Source: Burkholderiales bacterium
GTDB lineage: Bacteria > Pseudomonadota > Gammaproteobacteria > Burkholderiales > Casimicrobiaceae
DNA: 64,000 nucleotides
NCBI GenBank assembly: GCA_015075645.1
Contig: JABTUF010000003.1
Span: forward strand, 496,001 to 560,000
Direction of reading: 5' to 3'
This document shows, one piece after another, positions 20,944 through 31,093 of the stretch (within the stretch, counting starts at the first letter, position 1; each line of letters starts with the position of its first letter). Below the pieces are notes generated by a model. The model searched no databases and was not told the DNA's origin. It was given only the letters and a program-made list of their open reading frames with translations. The position numbers and the translations under genes are program-made.

Positions 20944-21582
20944 GTGTCTCATCCAACGATCAGCATCGCGCTCCTGGCCGTGGCCTTCGCGGCGCCCTGC
21001 GCCGTGCTCGCGCAGAACCTGCCGCCCGCCGCGGCAGGCGCTCCGGCCACCACGGCGACGCCCGCCCTCGGGGCAGGCGCCGGGTCGCCGGAGGCGCAGC
21101 CGGGCGCGCCCGGCCAGCGAGCCAATCCCCCCGGCCTCACGCCGACGACGCCGCCTCCGCTGCGCTACGACAGCAACGGCAACCCGCTGCCACCCGACCA
21201 ACCCAAGCGCGGACGACGCGGCGGAAACTTCATGCCCGCGAACCCCGACGCGACGCCGATCCTGCCGGGTCAGTCGCCTTCCGCTTCCTCGAACGCGGCC
21301 CGCGGGACGAATGCTTCCACGGGAGGAAGCGGCGGTGGCGCGAAGCCGCGGCCGCACGGCGGCGGGATGCAGCGGGCGTTCTCGAGCTTCCAGACCAAAG
21401 AAGAGTTGGCCGCCTATCGCGAGAAGGTCCGGGCGATCAAGACCGTCTCCGAGTGCAAGACCTTGATGGAATCGACGCGCAAGGCGCTCGAACCCAAGGC
21501 CAAGGAGCAGAACAAGACGATCGACGTCGACATCGACAAGATCTGCAATACCGGCAAGGAGCGCGGAAGGCTCACCGGCTGA
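20944..21582 (+). CDS. Secreted Pro/Ala/Gly-rich protein of unknown function
   Basis: A 212-residue exported protein. The start at GTG 20944 is 8 bp after a GGGAG Shine-Dalgarno (GTG at 20938 would be too close) and gives a clean signal peptide, [17 protein letters not shown] then AVLA-QN as the cleavage site near residue 25. The mature N-terminal two-thirds are low-complexity (Pro, Ala, Gly, Thr; [16 protein letters not shown]). A helical C-terminal domain (about 155-212) contains [16 protein letters not shown], one Cys in SECKTLM and another in KICNTG, which may form a disulfide. No family was recognised. Convergent with the H1/SWIB gene across a strong hairpin. Confidence 0.7.
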   Translation: MSHPTISIALLAVAFAAPCAVLAQNLPPAAAGAPATTATPALGAGAGSPEAQPGAPGQRANPPGLTPTTPPPLRYDSNGNPLPPDQPKRGRRGGNFMPANPDATPILPGQSPSASSNAARGTNASTGGSGGGAKPRPHGGGMQRAFSSFQTKEELAAYREKVRAIKTVSECKTLMESTRKALEPKAKEQNKTIDVDIDKICNTGKERGRLTG

Positions 21583-21667
21583 GCGCCCCGGCGACCCGGG
21601 CGAGGCGATCCGCGGCTTCGCGGATCGTCCGCCCGTCCCGCGCCCCGCGCGTGGATCCCGGAAAGAC

Positions 21668-21709
21668 GACGGCCGGCGCATGCGGAGCGATCCGCCTGCG
21701 CCGGCCGTC
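21668..21709. terminator. Bidirectional hairpin terminator
   Basis: A perfect 13-bp stem GACGGCCGGCGCA/TGCGCCGGCCGTC with a 16-nt loop holding an inner GGA/TCC pair. It lies between two convergent genes. There is no T-tract, so it may act with Rho or mainly stabilise 3' ends. Confidence 0.55.
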
Positions 21710-21734
21710 GATTCGGGCGACTGGAGAGGGTGCC

Positions 21735-22133
21735 TTACTTCAGGTGATTCGAGATGAGCTTGGTCATCTCGAACATCGTGACCTTCGCCTTGCCCAGGAC
21801 CGCCTTCAGCTTCTCGTCGGCGTTGATCATGCGCCGGTTGACGGCGTCCTGGAGCTTGTTCTTCTTGATGTAGTCCCACACTTTCTTCGTGACCTCGGTG
21901 CGCGGCAGCGAGGCATTGCCGACGATCGCGGCGAGCGACGCGGACGGCGTCATCGCCTTCATGAACGCGGCGTTCGGCTTGCGCTTCGCGCCAGCCTTCT
22001 TGGCCTTCCTGGCCGGCGCCTTCTTCACGGGAGCTTTCTTCGCGGGAGCTTTCTTCGCCGGGGCCTTCTTGGCGGGCTTCCTGGCGGCGGGCTTCTTGGC
22101 GGCTTTCTTCGCGGCTTTCTTGGCAGTAGCCAT
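21735..22133 (-). CDS. Histone H1-like SWIB/MDM2-domain protein
   Basis: A 132-residue basic protein from the ATG at 22133 (Shine-Dalgarno GGAAGGAG upstream). The N-terminal about 50 residues are Lys/Ala/Pro repeats ([18 protein letters not shown]), like the histone H1-type tails of betaproteobacteria and chlamydiae. The C-terminal about 80 residues form a SWIB domain ([40 protein letters not shown]). Likely a nucleoid-associated DNA-binding protein; the tail repeat is a site where length variation could occur. A -10 (TATAGT) is visible about 92 bp upstream. A role in chromatin compaction is inferred from the family. Confidence 0.9.
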   Translation of the reverse strand: MATAKKAAKKAAKKPAARKPAKKAPAKKAPAKKAPVKKAPARKAKKAGAKRKPNAAFMKAMTPSASLAAIVGNASLPRTEVTKKVWDYIKKNKLQDAVNRRMINADEKLKAVLGKAKVTMFEMTKLISNHLK

Positions 22134-22224
22134 GGTTCTCCTTCCTGTCATCGTGGGCGAGCGGACGGTGCCGATCACACTGAAGCGGCCCTCCTGTCAT
22201 GGGAACCCCGCTCCATCGGCGGCG

Positions 22225-22230
22225 ACTATA
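22225..22230 (-). promoter_or_regulatory. -10 box of the H1/SWIB gene
   Basis: TATAGT on the minus strand, with a weak TTGCGC 15 bp upstream as possible -35; predicted leader of about 85 nt. Confidence 0.45.
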
Positions 22231-22497
22231 CCGCATTTTCGCTGGGCGCAAGCGGGTTTTTCATAGGGAGAATCACGCTTCGCCGCGGTGGTGGCGCGCG
22301 CACAACGCGCCGTGGGGCGACGGCGCTCCGCCGGAGTGGCGGAACGAAGACGCGCCTCGGCGCCGACGCGGGTCGCGCGGCCGCCGATGCCCGGGGCGTA
22401 CCGCGGGCGCAGCGGATCGCGACGAGCCCGGTGGAGGTGTCGGCACGGCTGCGCCCGGCGTCGAACGCCGTCCGGGGAGGCCGATGCGTCGCGGTGC

Positions 22498-22503
22498 TAG
22501 AAT
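22498..22503 (+). promoter_or_regulatory. Extended -10 of pdxH
   Basis: TGC-TAGAAT; predicted start about 85 nt before the preferred pdxH ATG, or about 10 nt before an in-frame ATG at 22521. Confidence 0.4.
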
Positions 22504-22595
22504 CCGCGGGTCGCCGTCGCATGGAATCGAGCGTCGACATCGGGCGCACATCCGCTCCGGTGCCACGCGTTCGCTCGGGACGGCGCCGGCCCACG

Positions 22596-23240
22596 ATGGA
22601 TCTCGCGAGCCTCCGGCAAGAGTACCTGCGCGCGTCGCTCGACGCGTCCGACGTCGACCCCGACCCGTTCCGGCAGTTCGCGCGCTGGTTCGGCGACGCG
22701 CGCGCCGCGAAGCTCCCCGAAACCAATGCGATGACGCTCGCGACCGTCGGCGCGGACGGCCGTCCGTCCGCGCGCATCGTTCTGCTGAAGGGCGTGAGCG
22801 GGCGCGGTTTCACGTTCTTCACCAACCTCCGCTCGCGCAAGGGCCGCGAACTCGAGCACCGCCCGTACGCGGCGCTTCTCTTCCACTGGATCGACCTCGA
22901 GCGGCAGGTGCGCATCGAAGGCGCGATCGAGCGCGTGCCGGACGACGAGGCCGATACGTATTTCGCGAGCCGTCCGCGCCTCTCGCGCGTCGGCGCCTGG
23001 GCGTCCCCGCAGAGCGACGCGATTCCCGACCGTGATTGGCTCGTGCGCGCGTTCGAGGACGCGGACCGGCGCTTCCTCGCCGAGGATGCCGAGCGCGTGC
23101 CGCGACCGGCGCACTGGGGCGGCTACTGCGTGCTGCCCTCCGGCTTCGAGTTCTGGCAGGGACGGGCCTCGCGCCTGCACGACCGCATCGCGTATCGGCG
23201 GGAGGGCGACCGCTGGGCGCGCGTGCGCCTCGCGCCGTGA
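22596..23240 (+). CDS. pdxH: Pyridoxine/pyridoxamine 5'-phosphate oxidase
   Basis: A 214-residue FMN enzyme oxidising PNP/PMP to pyridoxal phosphate (E. coli 218). The blocks [38 protein letters not shown] and [17 protein letters not shown] are seen in order (each here as shorter fragments: [30 protein letters not shown]), then [18 protein letters not shown] and the C-terminal [15 protein letters not shown] with WARVRLAP. The ATG at 22596 gives [10 protein letters not shown], the family start; an upstream ATG at 22521 would add 25 residues. Stop overlaps the following MFS start (GTGA). Confidence 0.96.
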   Translation: MDLASLRQEYLRASLDASDVDPDPFRQFARWFGDARAAKLPETNAMTLATVGADGRPSARIVLLKGVSGRGFTFFTNLRSRKGRELEHRPYAALLFHWIDLERQVRIEGAIERVPDDEADTYFASRPRLSRVGAWASPQSDAIPDRDWLVRAFEDADRRFLAEDAERVPRPAHWGGYCVLPSGFEFWQGRASRLHDRIAYRREGDRWARVRLAP

Positions 23241-24391
23241 GCGGCGCGCGCGAGCGACGACGGCTCTTCGCGGCGCTCATCGCGCTCGGCATCGCGAACC
23301 ACACGGTGCTCGCGGGCGCGCGCGTCGCGGTGTCGCTCGAGGCGCTCGCGCACGGCGCTACTCCGGCGACGGTGGGCACGCTGATGGCGCTGTTCGCGCT
23401 GCTGCCGATGCTGCTCGGCCTGTGGGTCGGCCGCTTCTCCGACCGCTTCAACTGCCGCGTGCCGATGATCGCCGGCTGCATCGGGCTCGTCGTCGCGACC
23501 GTGCTTCCGGCGCTCGTCCCCGGGTACCCGGCGCTGTACGTCGCCGCGACGCTGGTCGGGTTCTCGTCGATCGTGTTCCAGGTGGCGCTGCAGCACGTGA
23601 CCGGCGAACTCGGCGAACCCGCCAAGCGCGCGAAGCGCTTCGCGCTCGTGGCGCTCGCCTATTCGGTGTCGGGCATGCTGGGTCCGCTCGTCGCCGGATT
23701 CGCGATCGACCACATGGGATTCCGGGCGACGTTCGCGCTGCTCGCGCTGATTCCGATCGGGCCGCTCGCGATCCTCGCGTCGAAGCGCCTCGCGCTCCCC
23801 GGGCCGATCGCGCACGACGTCCACGCGCATCGGCACGGCGCGTTCGACCTCGTGCGCCGGCCGGCGATGCGCCGCATTCTCGCGATCAACGCGCTGTTCG
23901 CGATCGGCTGGGATCTCCACACGGTGTTCCTGCCGATCGTCGGCGCGAACATCGGGCTGTCGGCGAGCGAGATCGGCTCGGTGATCGCGTTGTTCGGCCT
24001 CGCGACCTTCGTGGTGCGCTTCGCGATGCCCTGGGTAGCGTCACGGGTCTCGGAGACGAGCGTGCTCGCCGGGGCGCTGTTCGTCGCGGCGGCCGCCTAC
24101 GCCGGATTCCCGTTCGCGACCGGGGCGCCGACGCTCGCGGCGCTGTCGTTCACGCTCGGGCTGGGTCTGGGCAGCGGGCAGCCGATGGTGATGGCGCTGC
24201 TGGCCGCGCGGGCGCCGCCCGGCCGCATGGGCGAAGCGGCGGGTCTGCGCATGTCGCTCGTGCAGACCTCGGCGGTCGCGGTGCCGCTCGCGTTCGGCGC
24301 GATCGGTTCGACGCTCGGGCTCTTTCCGGTGTTCTGGGGCATCGGCGCGCTGCTCCTGGGCGGCAGCGTCGTCGCCCGACGGGGAGCGTAA
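23237..24391 (+). CDS. MFS transporter (unknown substrate)
   Basis: A 384-residue, 12-helix major facilitator protein. The GTG at 23237 overlaps the pdxH stop by 4 bp, giving [20 protein letters not shown] as the start of helix 1. The MFS loop 2-3 motif is visible as [17 protein letters not shown] (GxxxDRxxRR-like). The second half starts near [19 protein letters not shown]. No motif points to a specific substrate; the coupling to pdxH is probably positional. Similar proteins are annotated only as general MFS transporters. Confidence 0.85.
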   Translation: MSGARERRRLFAALIALGIANHTVLAGARVAVSLEALAHGATPATVGTLMALFALLPMLLGLWVGRFSDRFNCRVPMIAGCIGLVVATVLPALVPGYPALYVAATLVGFSSIVFQVALQHVTGELGEPAKRAKRFALVALAYSVSGMLGPLVAGFAIDHMGFRATFALLALIPIGPLAILASKRLALPGPIAHDVHAHRHGAFDLVRRPAMRRILAINALFAIGWDLHTVFLPIVGANIGLSASEIGSVIALFGLATFVVRFAMPWVASRVSETSVLAGALFVAAAAYAGFPFATGAPTLAALSFTLGLGLGSGQPMVMALLAARAPPGRMGEAAGLRMSLVQTSAVAVPLAFGAIGSTLGLFPVFWGIGALLLGGSVVARRGA

Positions 24392-24397
24392 CGCCGG

Positions 24398-24943
24398 CTA
24401 CCGCTTCAGGCGCTCGATGAACTGCTTGCGGAACTTCGCGACTTTCGGCGCGACGACGCCCATGCAGTACGGCTGCCGCGGGTTCTGCGCGAAGTAGTCC
24501 TGGTGGTAGACCTCGGCCGGCCAGAACGTCGCGGCGCCGGCGATCTCGGTCACGATCGGCCCCGGCCAGAGCTTCCTCGCGTCGAGTTCGCGCACCACCT
24601 CCTCGGCGATGCGCCGCTGTCCGGGCGACTGCGCGAAGATCACCGAACGGTACTGCGTGCCGACGTCGGGGCCCTGTCGATCCTTCGTCGTCGGGTCGTG
24701 GATCGCGAAGAACACGCCCAGGAGGTCGCGGAACGCGAGCGCCGACGGGTCGAAGGTCACGCGCACGACCTCGGCGTGTCCGGTGCGTCCGCTGCACACC
24801 TCCTCGTAGCCCGGATTCGCGGTGGCGCCCCCCGCGTAGCCCGACTCGACGCGCGCGACGCCCGCGAGCTCGCGGAACACGGCGTCGAGGCACCAGAAGC
24901 ATCCGCCGCCGAGCACGGCGATCTCGGGATCCGTTGGGTTCAT
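24398..24943 (-). CDS. msrA: Peptide methionine sulfoxide reductase A
   Basis: Reduces methionine-S-sulfoxide in proteins. 181 residues from ATG 24943 with a strong AGGAGG Shine-Dalgarno. The catalytic motif GCFWC has the nucleophilic Cys-15 and a second Cys-18; GYAGG, GRTGHAEVVRVTFDP, HDPTT...RQGPDVGTQYRS and YHQDYFAQNP are all typical. No signal peptide, so cytoplasmic. Convergent with the MFS gene (6-bp gap) and divergent from the YihY-family gene. Confidence 0.97.
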   Translation of the reverse strand: MNPTDPEIAVLGGGCFWCLDAVFRELAGVARVESGYAGGATANPGYEEVCSGRTGHAEVVRVTFDPSALAFRDLLGVFFAIHDPTTKDRQGPDVGTQYRSVIFAQSPGQRRIAEEVVRELDARKLWPGPIVTEIAGAATFWPAEVYHQDYFAQNPRQPYCMGVVAPKVAKFRKQFIERLKR

Positions 24944-25097
24944 CGCTTCCTCCTGACGATGCGGCCATGCTACGCCCGCCGGCTCGAAGGCGGCACGTCG
25001 CGGGTGAACGCGGGGCCGGACGCGGTCGCGGCGACCGCGCGCGGGATCGGCCGCGCGATAATGCGCGGAACGACCCGACCCGGTCGCGACGCCCGCC

Positions 25098-25910
25098 ATG
25101 ATCGCCTTCCTCCGCCGCATCGTCTCGCGCCTGCAGGGCGTCGGCGTCTCCTCCACGGCCGCGAGCCTCGCGTTCACGACACTGCTCGCGCTCGTTCCGG
25201 TCGCGACGGTGACCTTCGCGGTCGTCGCGCAGTTCCCGGTGTTCCGCGATGCGCTGTCCGCCCTCGAAGGCTGGGTGCTGGCCGCCTTCGCGCCGGGCGG
25301 GGCGCAGGGCGTGGTGCGCAACGCGATCGTCGGCTTCGCGGAGCAGGCGTCGCGGCTGCAGGCGCTGACGGTCACCTTCATCGCGGTGACCGCGGCGCTC
25401 CTCGTCGCGACGATCGAGCGGGAGTTCAACGCGATCTTCGGCGTCAGACGCCGCCGCCCGTTCGCGCGCCGCGTCGCCACGATCGTGCTGGGCGTGACGC
25501 TGGGGCCGATCGCGGCCGGACTGTCGGTGTCGGCCACGACCTGGCTCGTCGCGCAGTCGTTCGACGTGGTGCCGGTCGACGCGTCGGTCGTGCGGACGGC
25601 GAGTTCGTGGCTGCCCGGCGCGATCGGCGCCGTGGCGTTCACGCTCGCCTACCGGATCGTGCCCTACTGCGACGTGCGCTGGCGCCATGCCATCGTCGGC
25701 GGCGTGCTCGCGGCCGCGGGCATCGAAGTCGCGAAGGCGGTGTTCGCCTGGTACGTCGTGAACGTGCCGACCCACCGGCAGGTCTACGGCGCGCTCGCGG
25801 TGCTGCCGCTCTTCATGCTCTGGGTCTACGTGTGCTGGTACGTCGTGCTCGTCGGCGCCGCGGTGGTCGCGGCGTTGACGCCGGGAAGCCCCCGGGGAGC
25901 CTTCCGGTGA
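25098..25910 (+). CDS. YihY/BrkB-family inner membrane protein
   Basis: 270 residues, six predicted helices, similar in length to E. coli YihY (290). The N-terminal segment GVSSTAASLAFTTLLALVP is the family hallmark, with LVATIEREFNAIFGVRRRRP in the cytosolic loop and the conserved YRIVPYCDVRWRHAIVGG and YGALAVLPLFMLWVYVCWY near the end. Once called ribonuclease BN by mistake; function is not established. A GATAAT -10 lies about 35 bp before the ATG. It precedes the exbB gene by 88 bp on the same strand. Confidence 0.9.
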   Translation: MIAFLRRIVSRLQGVGVSSTAASLAFTTLLALVPVATVTFAVVAQFPVFRDALSALEGWVLAAFAPGGAQGVVRNAIVGFAEQASRLQALTVTFIAVTAALLVATIEREFNAIFGVRRRRPFARRVATIVLGVTLGPIAAGLSVSATTWLVAQSFDVVPVDASVVRTASSWLPGAIGAVAFTLAYRIVPYCDVRWRHAIVGGVLAAAGIEVAKAVFAWYVVNVPTHRQVYGALAVLPLFMLWVYVCWYVVLVGAAVVAALTPGSPRGAFR

Positions 25911-25998
25911 ACTCCGGAAGCCGCCGGAGCGTTCGCCTTGCCGAAACGGGCGCCGGAAGCTACAGTCCGCCCGACCTCGCTCCCGGGAGAATCGCAAC

Positions 25999-26604
25999 GT
26001 GTGGTCGTTGATCCAGGCGGCCGGCTGGCCCATCTGGCCGCTGCTCGCGGCATCCGTCATCGCGCTCGCGCTGATCTTCGAGCGCATCTACAGCCTTCGC
26101 CAGCGCGTCGTCGCGCCGCCCGGCCTCGTCGACCAGGTGCTGCTCGAATTCCGCCAGACCGGCGCGACGCCCGAACTGCTCGCGAAGACCGCGCGCAGTT
26201 CGCCGCTCGGCCGCCTGCTCGCGGCCGGGCTCGCCAACGTCAAGAGCCCGCGGCCGGTGATGAAGGAGGCGATCGAGGAGGTCGGGCGCGTCGTGGTCCA
26301 CGAACTGGACCGCTTCCTGACCTCGCTCGGCACCATCGCCGCGATGGCGCCGCTGATGGGCCTGTTCGGCACCGTGGTCGGCATGATCGAGATCTTCGGT
26401 TCGCAGGGACCGACCGGGAACAACCCGATCCAGCTCGCGCACGGCATCTCGATCGCGCTCTACAACACCGCGTTCGGCATCGCGCTCGCGATCCCGACCA
26501 TGATCTTCTACCGCCACTTCCGCGCGAAGGTCGACGCGCTGGTGATCGAGATGGAACAGCAGGCGACCAAGCTCGTCGACCTCGCGCACGGCGAGCGTGC
26601 GTGA
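25999..26604 (+). CDS. exbB: ExbB/TolQ-type proton channel subunit
   Basis: A 201-residue inner-membrane protein that together with ExbD converts proton-motive force into movement of a TonB-type energy transducer. GTG start at 25999 after GGGAGA. Three helices: about 10-30, then GTIAAMAPLMGLFGTVVGMIEIF (seen as MAPLMGLFGTVVGMI) and ISIALYNTAFGIALAIPTMIFY; the polar Thr in the second helix and the cytoplasmic loop between helices 1 and 2 are as in the family. exbD follows after 13 bp. The TonB partner is not in the window. ExbB rather than TolQ is inferred from the lpxK neighbourhood. Confidence 0.92.
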   Translation: MWSLIQAAGWPIWPLLAASVIALALIFERIYSLRQRVVAPPGLVDQVLLEFRQTGATPELLAKTARSSPLGRLLAAGLANVKSPRPVMKEAIEEVGRVVVHELDRFLTSLGTIAAMAPLMGLFGTVVGMIEIFGSQGPTGNNPIQLAHGISIALYNTAFGIALAIPTMIFYRHFRAKVDALVIEMEQQATKLVDLAHGERA

Positions 26605-26617
26605 CGCGGGAGCGCCG

Positions 26618-27043
26618 ATGAACCTGCGCAAGCGCCTCGAGCGCGAGGACCCGGAGATCAACTTCATCCCGTTGATCGACGTGCTGCTCGTCATCCTGAT
26701 CTTCCTGATGGTGACGACGACCTACCAGCGCTTCGCCGAGCTCCAGATCACCTTGCCCGAGGCCGACGCCAACCCGGTGAAGGAGCGGCCCCGCGAGATC
26801 AACGTCGGCATCGACGGACAGGGGCGCTACCTGATCGACAAGACGCTGTTCACCTGGACCAACGCCGCCGCGCTGGCGGACGAGCTGAAGCGGGCGGCGG
26901 GCGGCGCGAAGGAACCGGTGATCGTCATCAGCGCCGACGCGTCCGCGACCCACCAGTCGGTGATCAACGTGATGGAAGCCGCGCGGCAGGCCGGGCTCGT
27001 GCACATCACGTTCGCGACGCAGTCCGCCGGCGCGCGCAAGTAG
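26618..27043 (+). CDS. exbD: ExbD/TolR-type proton channel subunit
   Basis: 141 residues, one N-terminal helix with the proton-conducting Asp in INFIPLIDVLLVILIFLMV, followed by a periplasmic domain (about 45-141) with INVGIDGQGRYLID. Start ATG 26618 has a GGGAG Shine-Dalgarno; an ATG at 26597 in the same frame overlaps exbB and is less likely. Works with ExbB from the adjacent gene. lpxK begins 22 bp downstream, so the locus reads exbB-exbD-lpxK-trm112-kdsB. Confidence 0.93.
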   Translation: MNLRKRLEREDPEINFIPLIDVLLVILIFLMVTTTYQRFAELQITLPEADANPVKERPREINVGIDGQGRYLIDKTLFTWTNAAALADELKRAAGGAKEPVIVISADASATHQSVINVMEAARQAGLVHITFATQSAGARK

Positions 27044-27065
27044 CGGGCCCGCCGGCCGCGACGCG

Positions 27066-28082
27066 ATGGCGTTCGCCGACCGCGTCGTGTCGTCCTGGTA
27101 CGCCCCGCGCGCGACGCCGCTCGCGCTCGCGCTCTCTCCGTTGGCTGCCGTCTACCGCATCGTGGTGGCGGTGCGGCGCGGACTCTATGCATCGGGGGCG
27201 CTGCGCGCGGAGCGCCTGCCGGTCCCGGTCGTCGTGGTCGGCAACCTGACGGCGGGCGGATCGGGCAAGACACCGCTCTCGATCGCCATCGCCGAGGCGC
27301 TCGCCGATCGCGGCTGGCATCCGGGCCTCGTGAGTCGCGGCCACGGCCGCGAGGGGAGCGAGCCGCGGATGGTGTCCGCCGGCGACGATCCGGTCGACGT
27401 CGGCGATGAACCGCTGCTCCTCGCGGCGAGCGGCCGTCCGGTCGCGGTCGGCGCCCGGCGGGCCGACGCCGCGCGGCTGCTGCTCGCGCGCGAGCCATCC
27501 TGCGATGTCGTGGTCGCCGACGACGGGTTGCAGCACCTCGCGCTCGCGCGCGACGTGGAGATCGTGGCCATCGACGCGTCGCGTGGCTTCGGAAACGGCC
27601 GCATGCTGCCCGCGGGCCCGCTGCGCGAGCCGGCGTCGCGGCTCGCCGAGGTCGACGCGGTCGTGCGGCTGGTCGATGCGGCGGCGTGGCGCGCCACCGG
27701 CGATGCGCGCGAGAGCCTGATGGCGCACGAGCCCCTGGGCTGGCGCAACCTGGCCGATCCCACGCGCACGGAGCCGGCGGCCTCGTTCCGGCCGGAGGCG
27801 GCGTGGGCGATCGCGGGCACCGCGCACCCGGCGCGCTTCTTCGCGCTCGTCGCCGCGCTCGGCGTCGCCGCGCGGACCCGCGCCTTTCCCGACCACCACC
27901 GGTTCTCCGCCGCCGACCTCGAACTGCCGGGGGCGCAGGCGATCCTGATGACCGCGAAGGACGCGGTAAAATGCATGCGATTCGCCGACCCGCGATGTTG
28001 GGCGCTCGACATCCGGGCGCGCATCGACCCCTCGCTCGTCGACCGCATCGAGGAGATCCTCCGTGGACGCCAAGCTGCTTGA
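27066..28082 (+). CDS. lpxK: Tetraacyldisaccharide 4'-kinase
   Basis: Phosphorylates the 4' position of the lipid A disaccharide precursor at the inner membrane. 338 residues (family 320-350). The N-terminal membrane-associated helix (about 18-40) is followed by the P-loop [12 protein letters not shown] (59-70), then [16 protein letters not shown], the DDGLQHLAL block and DHHRFS. The stop lies 20 bp inside the following trm112-like gene, so the two are translationally coupled. LPS synthesis shows the organism is Gram-negative. Confidence 0.97.
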   Translation: MAFADRVVSSWYAPRATPLALALSPLAAVYRIVVAVRRGLYASGALRAERLPVPVVVVGNLTAGGSGKTPLSIAIAEALADRGWHPGLVSRGHGREGSEPRMVSAGDDPVDVGDEPLLLAASGRPVAVGARRADAARLLLAREPSCDVVVADDGLQHLALARDVEIVAIDASRGFGNGRMLPAGPLREPASRLAEVDAVVRLVDAAAWRATGDARESLMAHEPLGWRNLADPTRTEPAASFRPEAAWAIAGTAHPARFFALVAALGVAARTRAFPDHHRFSAADLELPGAQAILMTAKDAVKCMRFADPRCWALDIRARIDPSLVDRIEEILRGRQAA

Positions 28083-28257
28083 CATCCTCGTTTGCCCAGT
28101 GACCAAGGGCCCGCTCGTCTTCGATCGGACGAAGCAGGAACTCGTCTCGAGATCCGCCGGGCTCGCCTATCCGATCCGCGACGGCATCCCGGTGATGCTC
28201 GAGGACGAGGCGCGCAGGCTCACCCCGGAGGAGATCGAGAAGCTCCGTGAAGCGTGA
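28063..28257 (+). CDS. Trm112/YcaR-family small protein
   Basis: A 64-residue protein starting at GTG 28063 (AGGAG Shine-Dalgarno at 28051-28055) and overlapping lpxK by 20 bp. It has the family's [14 protein letters not shown] and [13 protein letters not shown] blocks. Only the first zinc Cys (ILVCP) is kept and no CxxC pair is seen, as in many bacterial YcaR proteins. Function in bacteria is unclear; the conserved position between lpxK and kdsB suggests an accessory role in lipid A/KDO gene expression or a methyltransferase partner. Confidence 0.9.
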   Translation: MDAKLLDILVCPVTKGPLVFDRTKQELVSRSAGLAYPIRDGIPVMLEDEARRLTPEEIEKLREA

Positions 28258-28362
28258 CGCCGAGCCCGCACGCGTCGCCGCCGGCGTGACGGCGCGTGTC
28301 GATCGTGGGACCGGCTCCGGTTCCTGCCGCGCGGTACGCCGCATCGAAGGCTCGAGCGCGGC

Positions 28363-29142
28363 GTGTTCACGGTCCTGATCCCGGCGCGCTACGCGTCGAC
28401 CCGGCTGCCCGGCAAGCCGCTCGCCGACATCGCCGGACGTCCGATGGTGGTGCGCGTCGCGGAGCGCGCGCGCGCGAGCGGTGCCGCGCGCGTGGTCGTC
28501 GCGACCGACGACGAACGCGTGAAGCGCGCCTGCGAGGCGCACGGCGTCGAGGCGCTGCTGACGCGCGCCGACCACCCGACCGGCACCGACCGGCTCGCGG
28601 AAGCTGCCGCCCTGCTCGAACTGCCGGCCGAAGCGATCGTCGTCAACGTGCAGGGCGACGAACCGCTGCTCGCGCCCGCGCTGATCGAGCGCATGGCGCG
28701 CCTGCTCGCGCGTCACGGCGACGCGTCGATCGCCACCGCGTGCCATGCGATCGACGACCCGTCCGAGGCGTTCAACCCGAACGTGGTGAAGGTGGTGCGC
28801 GACGCGCACGGCTACGCGCTGTACTTCAGCCGCGCGACGATCCCCTGGGCGCGCGACGCGTTCGCCGCCGATCGCGCGAGCCTGCCTCCGGGCCTGCCGA
28901 TCTTCCGCCACTACGGCCTCTACGCGTACCGCGTCGCGTTCCTCCAGCGCTATCCGACGCTGCCGCCCGCGCCGATCGAGCGCTTCGAAGCGCTCGAGCA
29001 GTTGCGCGCGCTGTGGCACGGGCACCGGATCATCGTCGACGTGACCGACGGCACGCCGGCACCCGGTGTCGACACGCCCGAAGACCTCGAGCGCGTGCGC
29101 GCGATCTACGCGGGTGCCGGCCCCGTTCGCGCGCCGGGCTGA
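28363..29142 (+). CDS. kdsB: 3-deoxy-manno-octulosonate cytidylyltransferase
   Basis: Activates KDO as CMP-KDO for inner-core LPS. 259 residues from GTG 28363 (E. coli 248). The nucleotide-binding start [19 protein letters not shown] is followed by [19 protein letters not shown], the VNVQGDEPL catalytic loop and [10 protein letters not shown]. It follows the trm112-like gene by 105 bp, consistent with an exbBD-lpxK-kdsB operon. The adk promoter lies shortly downstream. Confidence 0.97.
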   Translation: MFTVLIPARYASTRLPGKPLADIAGRPMVVRVAERARASGAARVVVATDDERVKRACEAHGVEALLTRADHPTGTDRLAEAAALLELPAEAIVVNVQGDEPLLAPALIERMARLLARHGDASIATACHAIDDPSEAFNPNVVKVVRDAHGYALYFSRATIPWARDAFAADRASLPPGLPIFRHYGLYAYRVAFLQRYPTLPPAPIERFEALEQLRALWHGHRIIVDVTDGTPAPGVDTPEDLERVRAIYAGAGPVRAPG

Positions 29143-29940
<798 letters not shown>

Positions 29941-29971
29941 TCCGCGCGGGCGCTCCGGCGGCGCCGATCCC

Positions 29972-31042
29972 GTGAGCGCTCCCCTGATCAGCGTCGTCGT
30001 GCGGAGCATGGATCCGCCGACGCTGCCGCGCGCGCTCGCGTCGGTGGCGCTGCAGGACCATCCGGCGATCGAGGTCGTGCTGGTCGCCGCGTGCGGACCG
30101 TCGCACCGGCCGATCGACGCGTCCGCCTATCCGTTCCGACTCGCAGTCGTCGTGCGCGACGGCCCGCTCATGCGTCCGGCGGCGGCGAACGCGGGCATCG
30201 AAGCCGCGAGCGGCGAGTACGTCACGATGCTCGACCACGACGATGAGTTCCTCGCCGGCCACCTGTCCGCGCTCGCCGCCGCGCTCGACGCCGATCCGCT
30301 CGCCGGTGCGGCCTACTCGGGCTTCGAGGTCGCCGAAGCGGGCGAACTGTTCACGAAGGTCGGCCGCCCGTTCCACCGCCTCGCGCTCTTCGAGAAGTCG
30401 TACATCCACCATTCGGCGCTCCTCTACCGTCGCTCCCTGCTCGACACCGGCATCCGCTACGACGGCGCGCTCGACATCCACGACGACTGGGACTTCGTGC
30501 TCCAGCTCTGCGAGCGGACGCGCTTTGCCTACGTCGAGCGCACCTCGTTCCGCTGGCATGCGGACACCGGCACCTCGGGCGGCGGCGGCGCCGGCAACTT
30601 CGACGCCGACAAGTACCAACGCCAGCGTCGCTACGTGCTCGACAAGTGGGCCGCGGTCCGCGAGCGGCATGCGGCGCGCTTCGCCGAGGGCATGGCGCGC
30701 GCGAGCGCGCAGGCGGGCGCGAACGACATCGCCGGCGCCGAGGCGACGCTTCGTGCGCTCGCCGCCGATGCGGCCGAGGATCCCGACATCCTGAACCTGC
30801 AGGCGATGCTGCGCGCCCGCGCCGGCGACGCGCGCGAGGCCGCCATGCTGATGGAGCGGGCGGTGCGCGCCCGGCCTGACGACCCGAATCTGTGGTTCAA
30901 CAGCGGCATCGCCTGCGCCGGAGCGTCGATGCCGCGGGCGGCGCGACGCTGCTTCGAGCGCGCGCTCGAACTCGCGCCCGACCAGAGGGGAGCGCGCGCT
31001 TGGCTCGCGCGCCTCGCGAAGGAGGCGGGGGACGCGCGCTAG
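29972..31042 (+). CDS. GT2-family glycosyltransferase with C-terminal TPR repeats
   Basis: 356 residues from a GTG at 29972. The first about 230 are a GT-A fold: ISVVVRSMDPPTLPRALASV, then the AANAGIEAASGEYVTMLDHDDE strand (DHDDE acting as the DxD motif; EYVTMLDHDDEF seen) and the acceptor region LDIHDDWDFVLQL. Residues about 245-350 are helical TPR-like repeats (DIAGAEATLRALAADAAEDP, then MPRAARRCFERALELAPD). No membrane helix. A cell-surface polysaccharide or protein glycosylation role is likely, but substrate cannot be told. It sits between adk and pfp without clear operon links. Confidence 0.8.
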   Translation: MSAPLISVVVRSMDPPTLPRALASVALQDHPAIEVVLVAACGPSHRPIDASAYPFRLAVVVRDGPLMRPAAANAGIEAASGEYVTMLDHDDEFLAGHLSALAAALDADPLAGAAYSGFEVAEAGELFTKVGRPFHRLALFEKSYIHHSALLYRRSLLDTGIRYDGALDIHDDWDFVLQLCERTRFAYVERTSFRWHADTGTSGGGGAGNFDADKYQRQRRYVLDKWAAVRERHAARFAEGMARASAQAGANDIAGAEATLRALAADAAEDPDILNLQAMLRARAGDAREAAMLMERAVRARPDDPNLWFNSGIACAGASMPRAARRCFERALELAPDQRGARAWLARLAKEAGDAR

Positions 31043-31045
31043 AAT
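31040..31045 (+). promoter_or_regulatory. -10 box of pfp
   Basis: TAGAAT overlaps the stop codon of the glycosyltransferase gene and lies 48 bp before the pfp ATG; no clear -35. Confidence 0.35.
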
Positions 31046-31093
31046 CGCCGGATCGCCTGTCGCGGGCGCCGATCCCCGGGAAGTCCTGACGTC

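Noticed and set aside
25098..25910. Ribonuclease BN
   Set aside because: The old annotation of this family is wrong; the protein is a YihY-type membrane protein.
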